The translations under genes were made by a program, and so were the position numbers. From NCBI GenBank assembly GCA_963838235.1, contig CAWIQJ010000005.1:1302001-1366000 (forward strand): DNA of 64,000 bases. Reading direction: 5' to 3'. Source of the stretch: JAFECT01 sp963838235. Its GTDB lineage: Bacteria; Pseudomonadota; Alphaproteobacteria; Caulobacterales; Caulobacteraceae. How positions within the stretch are numbered: the first letter of the stretch is position 1; each line of letters opens with the position of its first letter. The notes beneath the pieces are model-generated. The model was not told where the DNA came from. It worked only from the letters and a program-made list of their open reading frames with translations, and searched no databases. Of this stretch, positions 57,152-64,000 are shown in pieces.

Positions 57152-57820
57152 CTACTGCGGCCCGAAGGCGGCCAGGAAGATGTCGGCGGCTTCGGCTGCG
57201 TGGTCGTGGATCTGCTGCGGCGTGGGTTCGCCCAGCACGTTCCACAGGGCGCGACTGTAGATGTCGCAGAACACCATATCGCGGAACCAGCGCGCGGCCG
57301 ACAGCGTGTCGCACGGGCGCAGCTTTCCCGCCGCCAAGGCCTCGTCGAAATAGGCCTTGAGCTTGGCTTCGCCGCGCTTCGGACCCGTCTCGTAGAAGAC
57401 GCGGCCCAGTTCCGGGAAGCGGCCGGCTTCGGCGACCACCAGACGATGGATCGACATGGTGGGCTCGGTCAGCAGGAAGGTCAGGAAGCTCTCGCCGAAC
57501 TCCACCAGCGGCCCGCGCAAGTCGCCGCCGATGGGCGGCAGATGCTGGTAGGCCTCGTTCGCGGCGACCTGGCAGACGTCGGTCATGAAGGCGCCGAACA
57601 GCTCCTCCTTGGACCGGAAGTAGTTGTAGAGCGTGCCCTTGGAGCCGCCGACCCGGGCGGCGATCTCAGACATGGAGGCCGCGGCGTAGCCCTGCGTCAG
57701 GAAAATGTCGCGCGCCACGTCCAGAATGGCCTTCCGGCGCGCCTCGACCTTATCCGCCTTCGGATCGGCCTTGGGGTCCGGGACCGGATCCTGCGATGCA
57801 TTCTTGGCGGCTGCTGACAT
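57152..57820 (-). CDS. TetR/AcrR-family repressor of the adjacent efflux operon
   Basis: 222 residues. The N-terminal helix-turn-helix is RRKAILDVARDIFLTQGYAAASMSEIAARVGGSKGTLYNYFRSKEELF. The C-terminal ligand-binding half resembles regulators of AcrR type that control multidrug efflux. The gene is divergent from the NodT-EmrA-EmrB operon, and the shared control region holds two copies of one palindrome, so autoregulation and repression of the pump are likely. The inducer is presumably a pump substrate. Confidence 0.92.
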   Translation of the reverse strand: MSAAAKNASQDPVPDPKADPKADKVEARRKAILDVARDIFLTQGYAAASMSEIAARVGGSKGTLYNYFRSKEELFGAFMTDVCQVAANEAYQHLPPIGGDLRGPLVEFGESFLTFLLTEPTMSIHRLVVAEAGRFPELGRVFYETGPKRGEAKLKAYFDEALAAGKLRPCDTLSAARWFRDMVFCDIYSRALWNVLGEPTPQQIHDHAAEAADIFLAAFGPQ

Positions 57821-57826
57821 TTCCTG

Positions 57827-57841
57827 ACCGTACCGTACGGT
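57827..57841. promoter_or_regulatory. TetR-type operator 1
   Basis: ACCGTACCGTACGGT, a perfect 7-bp inverted repeat around one central base, seven bases upstream of the repressor start codon. The same sequence with a different central base recurs at 57885-57899. It is positioned to block transcription or early elongation of the repressor gene. Confidence 0.8.
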
Positions 57842-57848
57842 TTTCTAC

Positions 57849-57877
57849 TTGACAGGGTTTGGTCCGCGGCGCAATAG
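57849..57877 (+). promoter_or_regulatory. Candidate promoter of the efflux operon
   Basis: A perfect -35 TTGACA (57849-57854) lies between the two operators. With a 17-base spacer the -10 would be CAATAG (57872-57877), which is weak; a spacer of 18 gives AATAGG. The leader would carry operator 2. Confidence 0.5.
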
Positions 57878-57881
57878 GCTT

Positions 57882-57902
57882 TTGACCGTACAGTACGGTC
57901 AA
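57882..57902. promoter_or_regulatory. TetR-type operator 2
   Basis: A perfect 10-bp inverted repeat around a single central A; the core ACCGTACAGTACGGT (57885-57899) equals operator 1 except for the central base. The centres of the two operators are 58 bases apart. It lies 25 bases before the NodT start codon, downstream of the candidate -10, where bound repressor would stop polymerase. Confidence 0.85.
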
Positions 57903-57927
57903 GTTTGACGCATTCGTTGGGCCCGCC

Positions 57928-59407
57928 ATGTCTTCAGTCTCCCCCCGAGCCGCCCGCGCGAGGCCGGCCGCTTGGCTTTCGGCCGGCCTCGCCGCCCTGA
58001 CCCTCAGCGCCTGTGCGACCGTGCCCAACCTCGGTCCCAAGCCCCAGACCAAGGCGGCGGACGCCTACGCCGCGGCCCGGAGCTTCAAGGCGCCCCAGAC
58101 CGACTGGCCGAGCCGACCGCTGGTGGGACGCCTACAACGACCCGCAGCTCTCCGCCTGATCGACGAAGCGCTGAAGGGCTCGCCCACCCTCGCCCAGGCC
58201 GAGGCGCGGCTGCGCGCGGCGGACGCCCAGGCCGAACAGGCCCGCGGCCGCCACCCTGCCATCGGTGGACGGCCAAGGCCGGCGTGTCAGAAGACCGAAC
58301 AGAGCCGCGATCGAGCGGCTTTCCGCCCTTCATCCAGCAGTTGCTGCCCAAGGGCTATCCACGACGCCGGCCAGGTCACGCTTGAACGCGTCCTACGACC
58401 TCGACCTGTTCGGCAAGAACCGCGCGGCCCTGGCCGCCGCCGTCTCCGACGCGAAGCCGCGCCGCGCGCCGACGTCGCCCAGGCGCGGCTGACCCTCTCC
58501 ACCGCCGTGGCTCAGGCCTACGGCGACCTCGTCCGCGTCTGCACGCCGAGCGTGACGCCGCGGTCGAGACGGTGAAGGACCGCAGCCGACCAGCGCACGC
58601 TCGACGCCGAACGCGTCGCCAACGGCCTCGACACCCGCGGCCGAGCTGAAACAGGCCGCCGCGGCCGTGCCGGCGTCGCAGGCCGATGTCGAGGCGCTCG
58701 ACGAGCAGATCCTGCTTGCCCGTCACCGCATCGCCGCCCTGCTGGGCGAAGGCCCCGACCGCGGCCTCGACATCGCCGCGCCGACGGCCGAAAGCGTGAA
58801 GCCGTTCGGCCTGCCGTCGAACCTCGCGGCTCAATCTGCATCGGCCGTCGCCCCGACATTGTCGCCGCGCGACTGCGCGCGCAAGCCGCCGCCAAGCGCA
58901 TCGACGTCGCGCACGGCGGACTTCTATCCGAACGTCACGCTGAACGCCTACATCGGCCAGCAGGCGCTGGGCCTGAGCCAGTTGTTCAAGCCGGCCGCGT
59001 CCATCGGCCAGATCGGGCCGGCGATCAGCCTGCCGATCTTCGAGGGCGGGCGGCTGCAGGGCCATATCGCGGCGCACGCGCCGACTATGACGGCGCCGTC
59101 GCCGCCTACGACCTGACCCTGACCCAGGCGCTGCAGGACGTGGCCGACGCCGCGGCCAACGCCCAGTCGCTCGTCGCGCCAGCTCGACGAACGCCGTGCG
59201 GCCGCTGGCCGCGGGCGAAGCCGCCTACGCCAGTCGCCAAGGCGCGCTACGAAGGCGGCCTTTCGACCTACGTCGCCGTGCTGATCGCCGAAGACGCCGT
59301 GATCGTCGAGCGCCGCGCCTTCGCCGACGCCCGCGTCGCGCGCCTTCACCTCGATGACATCGCCCTCGTCCGCGCGCTCGGCGGCGGCTTCGTCGACGCT
59401 TGCCTAA
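57928..59407 (+). CDS. NodT-family efflux outer-membrane lipoprotein (many frameshifts)
   Basis: Start ATG 57928; a signal peptide with lipobox LTLSAC. Pieces in different frames spell RLIDEALKGSPTLAQAEARLRAADAQAEQARG, SYDLDLFGKNRAALAAAVSDA, DVAQARLTLSTAVAQAYGDLVR, QADVEALDEQILLARHRIAALLGEGPDRGL, DFYPNVTLNAYIGQQALGLSQLF, IGPAISLPIFEGGRL, LTLTQALQDVADAAANAQSLVA and ARYEGGLSTYVAVLIAEDAVI. This is the TolC-like outer membrane factor pattern. Breaks occur about every 100-200 bases from 58110 to 59370. I place the end at TAA 59405-59407. It forms the exit duct for the EmrAB pump. Confidence 0.8.
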
Positions 59408-59430
59408 GGACACATCAACACTCGTCTCGG

Positions 59431-60611
59431 ATGACCGCCATGGACGCTCGCAGCCGACACCAACGTCTCTTCGCTCCACCGCCGCGGTCTCGCCACCGGC
59501 AACGGCGGCGCCATGTCGCGCCGCAAGCGCCTGTTCACGATCTTGGGCCTGGTCATTGTTCTGGGCGCGGTCGCCTACGGCGCTCTACTGGTTGCTGGTT
59601 GCGCTCCCACCACGTGACGACCGACGACGCCTATGTGCAGCGCCGACATCGCCGACGGTCACCGCGCTGGTCAGCCGGGCCGGTCATCGCCGCGCCCGTC
59701 GACCGACACCCAGGTGGTGAAGACCGGCGACGTGCTGGTGCCAGATCGACCCCGCCGACTTCCAGCTCGCCCTGGCCCAGGCCGAGGCGCCGCTCGGCCA
59801 GGCGCAGCGGCAGGTGAAGGGCTACTTCGCCAACGCCGACGCCCAGGCGGCCAACGCCTCGGCGCGCGACGCCGACATCACCGCCGCCCACGCCCGAGTG
59901 CAGAGCGCCCAGGCCGACCTCGCGCGCGCGCGCACCGACCTGACGCGGCGCCAGGCGCTCGCGCCCGCCGGCGCCGTGTCGGGCGACGAACTCACCTCCG
60001 CCCAGAACAGGTACGACGAAGCCAAGGCCGCCGTCGCCCGGCGCAGGCGGCCCTGGCCCAGGCGCAGGCGAACCGCACCGCCGCCGCTCGGCCAGGCCCG
60101 CGCCGCCAGCGCCGCTGGTTGCGGGCGCCGGCGTCGAGGACAATCCCGCCGTCGCCGTCGCCCGCGCCAAAGTCGACCAGGCCAAACTCGATCTCGACCG
60201 CACGACCATCCGCGCGCCGATCGACGGCGTCGTCGCCAAGAACACGGTCGAAGTCGGCCAGCGCGTGCAGCGCCGGCGCCCAGCTGATGACCGTGGTGCC
60301 GGTCCAGTCCGCCTATGTGAACGCCAACTTCAAGGAAGGCCAGTTGCGCAAGGTGCACGCCGGTCAGAGCGGTGATCCTGACCAGCGACCTCTACGGCGA
60401 CGGCGTGAAGTTCCACGGCAGGATCGTCGGCATCGCCGGCGGCACCGGCTCGGCCTTCGCCGTGATCCCGGCCCAGAACGCCACCGGCAACTGGATCAAG
60501 GTGGTGCAGCGCCTGCCCGTGCGCATCGAACTCGATCCCAAGGAGCTGAAGGCGCATCCGCTGCGCGTCGGCCTCTCCATGGACGTCGACATCGACACCT
60601 CGGCGCACTAG
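59431..60611 (+). CDS. emrA: EmrA/HlyD-family periplasmic adaptor (frameshifted)
   Basis: Start near ATG 59431 or 59440. After early base slips, the chain reads GGAMSRRKRLFTILGLVIVLGAVAYGA (TM anchor), HHVTTDDAYVQ, VKTGDVLV, DPADFQLALAQAEA, QRQVKGYFANADAQAANASARDADITAAHARVQSAQADLARARTDLTRRQALAPAGAVSGDELTSA, VARAKVDQAKLDLDRTTIRAPIDGVVAKNTVEVGQRV, SAYVNANFKEGQLRKVHAGQ and ILTSDLYGDGVKFHGRIVGI. This is the coiled-coil hairpin and lipoyl layout of EmrA. At least six breaks lie between 59460 and 60370. It links the EmrB transporter to the outer membrane factor. Confidence 0.83.
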
Positions 60612-60621
60612 GAGACGCGTC

Positions 60622-62188
60622 GTGTCTTCGACCACCGCAGCCCCACCGGCTTCGGCCGCGGCCGATCTCGCCCCACTGAAGGGCGCAGCGCTGGTTCTCG
60701 CCGGCTTCCTGCTGGCCATCGGCAACTTCATGGTCGTGCTCGACATGACCATCGCCAACGTCTCGGTGCCAAACATCGCCGGCGGCCTGGCGGTGTCGCC
60801 GAGCCAGGGCACCTGGGTGATCACCTCCTATTCGGTGGCCGAAGCCATCGTCGTGCCGCTCACCGGCTGGCTCGCCCAGCGGTTCGGCGCGGTGAAGGTG
60901 TTCGTTGCTGGCAATGATCGGCTTCGGCATCTGCTCGGCGCTCTGCGGCCTGGCGCCGTCGCTGGGATTCCTGGTGCTGTTCCGGGTGATGCAGGGTCTC
61001 TGCGGCGGCCCGATCATGCCGATGTCGCAGACCCTGATGATGCGCATCTTCCCGCCGCATCAGCGCGGCCAGGCCATGGGCATCTGGGCGATGACGACGG
61101 TGGTCGCGCCCATCGCCGGCCCGATCCTGGGCGGCGTGATCTGCGACAATGCGGGTTGGCCGTGGATCTTCTACATCAACGTGCCGGTGGCGGCGATCTG
61201 CGGCTTCTTCGCCTGGCGCAGCTTCGTCGGACGCGACACGCCGATGGAGAAGCGGCCGTTCGACTTCGTCGGCCTGGTCCTGCTGGTGGTGTTCGTCGGC
61301 TCGCTGCAGATCATGCTCGATCAAGCGGCAAGGAGCTCGACTGGTTCGCTTCGCCGACCATCATCGGCCTCGCCGTCGTCGCCGTCATAGGGTTCATCGC
61401 GTTCCTGATCTGGGAGCTGACCGACGCCCGATCCGATCGTGAACCTGCGCGTGTTCCGACACCGCGGATTCCGCACCGCGGTGATCACCATCAGCCTGAC
61501 CTTCGGCGCCTTCTTCTCCAGCATCGTGCTGGTGCCGCTCTGGCTGCAGACCAACATGGGCTACACCGCCGCCTGGGCGGGCTATGTCGCGGCGTGGGGC
61601 GGCGTGCTGGCGGTGGTCATGTCGCCCATCGTGCCCAAGCTCATGCAGAGGTTCGACCTGCGCGCCCTGGTCAGTTTCGGGGTGCTGTGGCTCGGCGTGG
61701 TGTCGCTCGTGCGCGCCGGCCTGAATTCGAACGCCACCTACTGGGACATCTCCCTGCCCTTCATCGCCCAGGGCGTGGCCATGCCGTTCTTCTTCATTCC
61801 GACCACGGCGCTCGCGCTCTCCTCGGTGCAGCCGCAGGAAACGGCGTCGGCGGCGGGCCTGTCCAACTTCATGCGCACCCTGTCGGCGGCGTTTGCGACC
61901 GCGATCGTGACCACGCTGTGGGAGAACAACGGCAACCGCAACCACGAGAAACTGGCCAGCACCCTGCCCAATCCGGAGTCCACGATCACCACGATCATGA
62001 ACAGCGGCTCGAGCCGCGACCAAGCGCTCAACCAACTCGACGCCCTGACCTCAAGTCAGGCGATCATGCTCGCCACCGACGAGATGTTCCGCATCACCGC
62101 GGTCGTGTTCGTGATCGCTGCCTTGGTGATCTGGCTCGCGCCCAAGACCAAGATAACCGGTAATCCGATGGGCGGCGGCGGGCACTGA
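60622..62188 (+). CDS. emrB: DHA2-family MFS multidrug transporter EmrB (frameshifted)
   Basis: From GTG 60622, ten bases after emrA. Fourteen-TM DHA2 features: FMVVLDMTIANVSVPNIAGGLAVSPSQGTWVITSYSVAEAI (motif D1), GWLAQRFGAVKVF (motif A), LFRVMQGLCGGPIMPMSQTLM, GQAMGIWAMTTVVAPIAGPILGGVICDNAGWPWIFYINVP (motif C) and a conserved C-terminal half from NLRVFRHRGFRTAV to MGGGGH. Breaks near 60912, 61325 and 61430. It expels drugs with proton exchange, together with EmrA and the NodT-type channel. Confidence 0.9.
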
Positions 62189-62191
62189 GGC

Positions 62192-62782
62192 CTAGGGACA
62201 GCCCTTCAACTTCGCGTTCCGGTGACCGTCGACCACGCGCTCGTAGACCGAGTTGCAGAAGTCCATCTTCGCCGACGCGGAAATAAGCTTCGGCGCCGTC
62301 GAACCGCCAAGCGCCGTTCCGTCTCCGACTTCGATGTGCAGGTGCGCGCCTTCAGGGCCGTGGGCGCCTTCGAACAGGATGCGGCTGAAGCCCGGGTCGG
62401 TGGCGCGCAGCATCTGGGCTGCCGCGGACTGGTCCATGCCATCGACCACAACGTCATAGGCGCCCGGCGAGGATGGCGTTCCCATCGAGTGGTGCGAGAT
62501 CACGCCCACCGGCACGGTGCCGGCGCCTTCGAGGCGGAGCTGGTTCTCGAGCGCCTGGGAGCGGTAGCCGCTGGTCACGCGCCACTTGCCCGCGCCGAAC
62601 GCGCGGTCCAACGCGGCGTGCAGGCGCGCAGACTTGCCCTGTTCGCTCGCCGGATCGACACCGATGCGGATCACCGCGGACGCGCCATCGTCGGCCGCGA
62701 ACGCCGGAGCACCCATCGCGCCGCACAACAGAACAGCGATGACCGAACCGAGCCAGGCTCGAGATGTCGTGGCGCCGCGCAT
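62192..62782 (-). CDS. Exported M15-type D-alanyl-D-alanine peptidase-like protein
   Basis: 196 residues with a signal peptide ending APAFAA. The M15 motifs are RVTSGYRSQALE, HHSMGTPSSPGAYDVVVDG (first zinc His and Asp) and GAHLHIEVGDG (HxH-like zinc end). M15 enzymes trim D-Ala from peptidoglycan stems in the periplasm. It converges on emrB with three bases between the stops. A C-terminal extension with two cysteines (DFCNSVYERV... LKGCP) may form a disulfide. Confidence 0.8.
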   Translation of the reverse strand: MRGATTSRAWLGSVIAVLLCGAMGAPAFAADDGASAVIRIGVDPASEQGKSARLHAALDRAFGAGKWRVTSGYRSQALENQLRLEGAGTVPVGVISHHSMGTPSSPGAYDVVVDGMDQSAAAQMLRATDPGFSRILFEGAHGPEGAHLHIEVGDGTALGGSTAPKLISASAKMDFCNSVYERVVDGHRNAKLKGCP

Positions 62783-62878
62783 CGGAAAAAGGCCCGCTCG
62801 GGCGTAGACCCCCGCGTCTACGCCCCTACCTTTACAGTATTTTCCGCGATCGAGAAAATCGGGCCGACGGCCCGACCC

Positions 62879-63400
62879 CTAGCCGCCGGCCTTTTCGTCC
62901 GCGTCGATCGGTTCCTGGCCCGGCGCGCAGGGACCGACCCAGGTCTCCTCGGTGTGCATCTTGATCGTCTGCGGCGGCTTTCCGCCCATCGCCATGGTCG
63001 TGGTGCTGTCGCCGACCACATGCCCCTGGAAGTCGCCGGTGACGTTTGAGTGCGATGTCATTCTGAGCCCCTGCATGTCGCAGGACATGTCCATCACATA
63101 GGCCCCGAGGAAGGTCTTCTTGATGGACAGCTGGGAGCAGCCCGCCGGCATTTTCGGGATCTCGGGCGTCTTGCCCGAATGGCACGTGGTCATGGTGGAC
63201 GGCTTACCGTCGCCGTTGTCCATGGTGATTTTCCACAGACCGGCGCGCGGCTTCGGCAGGTCGGACATGTTGACCGTGACGTCCGGGCCCGAGGCGGCTG
63301 CGCCGCCCCCCGAGACTGCATTGCCGCCGCCCTTCGGGCCGCAGGCGGTGAGCAGGGCGAAAGCGGCGAGCGTCAGCGTGGCGGTGGGGAGCAGTTTCAC
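62879..63400 (-). CDS. DUF3617 lipoprotein
   Basis: 173 residues. The signal peptide ends in a lipobox, LLTAC, so it is a lipoprotein. The DUF3617 layout is visible: PRAGLWKITMDNGDGKPSTMTTCHSG near the start, CSQLSIKKTFLGAYVMDMSCDMQGLRMTSHSNVTGDFQGHVVGDSTTTM, and a C-terminal TEETWVGPCAPGQEP. The conserved cysteines probably pair in the periplasm. Function of the family unknown. Confidence 0.85.
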   Translation of the reverse strand: MKLLPTATLTLAAFALLTACGPKGGGNAVSGGGAAASGPDVTVNMSDLPKPRAGLWKITMDNGDGKPSTMTTCHSGKTPEIPKMPAGCSQLSIKKTFLGAYVMDMSCDMQGLRMTSHSNVTGDFQGHVVGDSTTTMAMGGKPPQTIKMHTEETWVGPCAPGQEPIDADEKAGG

Positions 63401-63531
63401 GGGGAATCTCCAATTCCGGACTCTGAATTATTCTCTGTAGCCCCGTCCCGGCCGAGAAACCACTGTTACGCGGGCTATCGCCTCCCGGACCGCTTCAGGT
63501 AGCCTCGGCCCCGGGGAGTCGGGGGCGACGC

Positions 63532-64000
63532 ATGGACATCCACAAGCCGAAGCCGTGGCACGGCTGGCGCGACTTCCTGAAGGAGTACGGGATCATCGTG
63601 CTGGGCGTATTGACCGCGCTCGCGTTCGAGGAGACCGCTGAGGCCTTGCGCTGGCGCCACGAGGTCAAAGCTGAACGGAGCGCGCTCCATGGCGAGGTTC
63701 AGCTCAACCTAAACGCAATCCTTTTTCCGCCAAAGCGAACAAGGATGCATAGATCGTCGTCTCTCGGAGATCGCGGAAGTGTTTCGTCGGCAAGCGCGCG
63801 GTGAGCCGCTGCGTTTGCGCACTTCGGTTGGTCGACCGCCGGTCTGGACCGAGAGCACGGGCTCTTGGCAGATTGCGATCGCGGGCCAAGCGTTGGCGCA
63901 CATGCCGTTGGATAAAAAGTTGAAGTTCAGTGACGCGTTCTCGGGCTTCGACGAGTACAATGCCTTGCGGGAGCAAGAAGACGGCGTGTGGCGCCGCCTG
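63532..64000 (+). CDS. Conserved hypothetical one-TM protein, 3' partial, frameshifted
   Basis: Starts MDIHKPKPWHGWRDFLKEYGIIVLGVLTALAFEE, with one TM helix at residues 15-32. An extra T in the run 63722-63726 breaks the frame; removing it gives NAILFRQSEQGCIDRRLSEIAEVFRRQ and an open frame to the window end (GEPLRLRTSVGRPP... NALREQEDGVWRRL). I know similar N-termini from uncharacterised proteins of Caulobacteraceae and sphingomonads. Base composition becomes AT-richer after 63690. Function unknown. Confidence 0.65.

Overview
The window is high-GC, gene-dense bacterial chromosome, most likely from an alphaproteobacterium of the Caulobacterales type (Caulobacter/Phenylobacterium relatives). 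The reasons are: a bactofilin overlapping an M23 peptidase gene; an iscR-led suf operon with two cysteine desulfurases; the amiC-mrcA cluster divergent from an RNase E that ends in a GWWRR peptide; the aroQ-accB-accC-aat / DUF2155-NDUFA12 block; and a NodT-EmrA-EmrB efflux set. I see no tRNA or rRNA genes, insertion sequences, prophage or CRISPR. The genus is inference.

Layout. 1-2.6 kb: a partial membrane protein in AT-richer DNA, a retropepsin-like/PDZ protein and a Tat-exported protein. 2.7-4.5 kb: a PDZ/multi-TM/GAF sensor-like protein with no output domain. 4.5-12.1 kb (minus): the suf Fe-S operon, iscR-desulfurase-sufB-VOC-sufC-sufD-sufS-sufT-sufA. Most of its junctions are 1-4 nt overlaps, and it is read from a promoter that overlaps an IscR-like half-site. 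12.1-18.5 kb: an alpha/beta hydrolase plus a small coupled gene, an amino-acid permease, a GNAT/NamZ/DOMON cluster, tyrS and an NTF2-like protein. 18.6-23.2 kb: a giant AsmA-like protein and a PrxQ peroxiredoxin. 23.5-27.6 kb: M23 peptidase, bactofilin, a clear terminator, an LprI-like protein and an S10 peptidase. 27.7-35.3 kb (minus): amiC, PBP1A, a glycosyltransferase, a GMC oxidoreductase, and prfB with its programmed frameshift site. 35.7-41.7 kb: rne, an M48/TPR protease, a DsbA-like lipoprotein and a CrtC/AttH-like protein. 41.7-46.8 kb: thiSG, aroQ, accBC, aat, DUF2155 and NDUFA12. 47-49.9 kb: a degenerate class II ribonucleotide reductase homologue. 50-57 kb: two pentapeptide-repeat proteins around a CPBP protease, aspS, a membrane protein and an SLC13 transporter. 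57.1-62.2 kb: a TetR regulator divergent from a tripartite drug-efflux operon, with two matching palindromic operators. 62.2-64 kb: an M15 peptidase, a DUF3617 lipoprotein and a partial membrane protein.

Sequence quality matters here. At least nineteen genes carry single-base indels, and accC also has an in-frame TAG. Essential genes are hit (prfB, accB, accC, sufB), and the lesions cluster at 42.5-48.7 kb and 57.9-61.5 kb. I therefore read most of them as sequencing errors rather than gene decay, and I give whole-gene coordinates with the approximate lesion sites. The +1 shift in prfB is the exception and is real biology.

Most promising for novelty are the NrdJ-like protein that has lost its catalytic loops, a VOC gene embedded in the suf operon, the cytoplasmic NamZ/DOMON/GNAT/permease cluster, and the ComP-like sensor without a kinase. 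I did not find a clearly new defence or mobile system.
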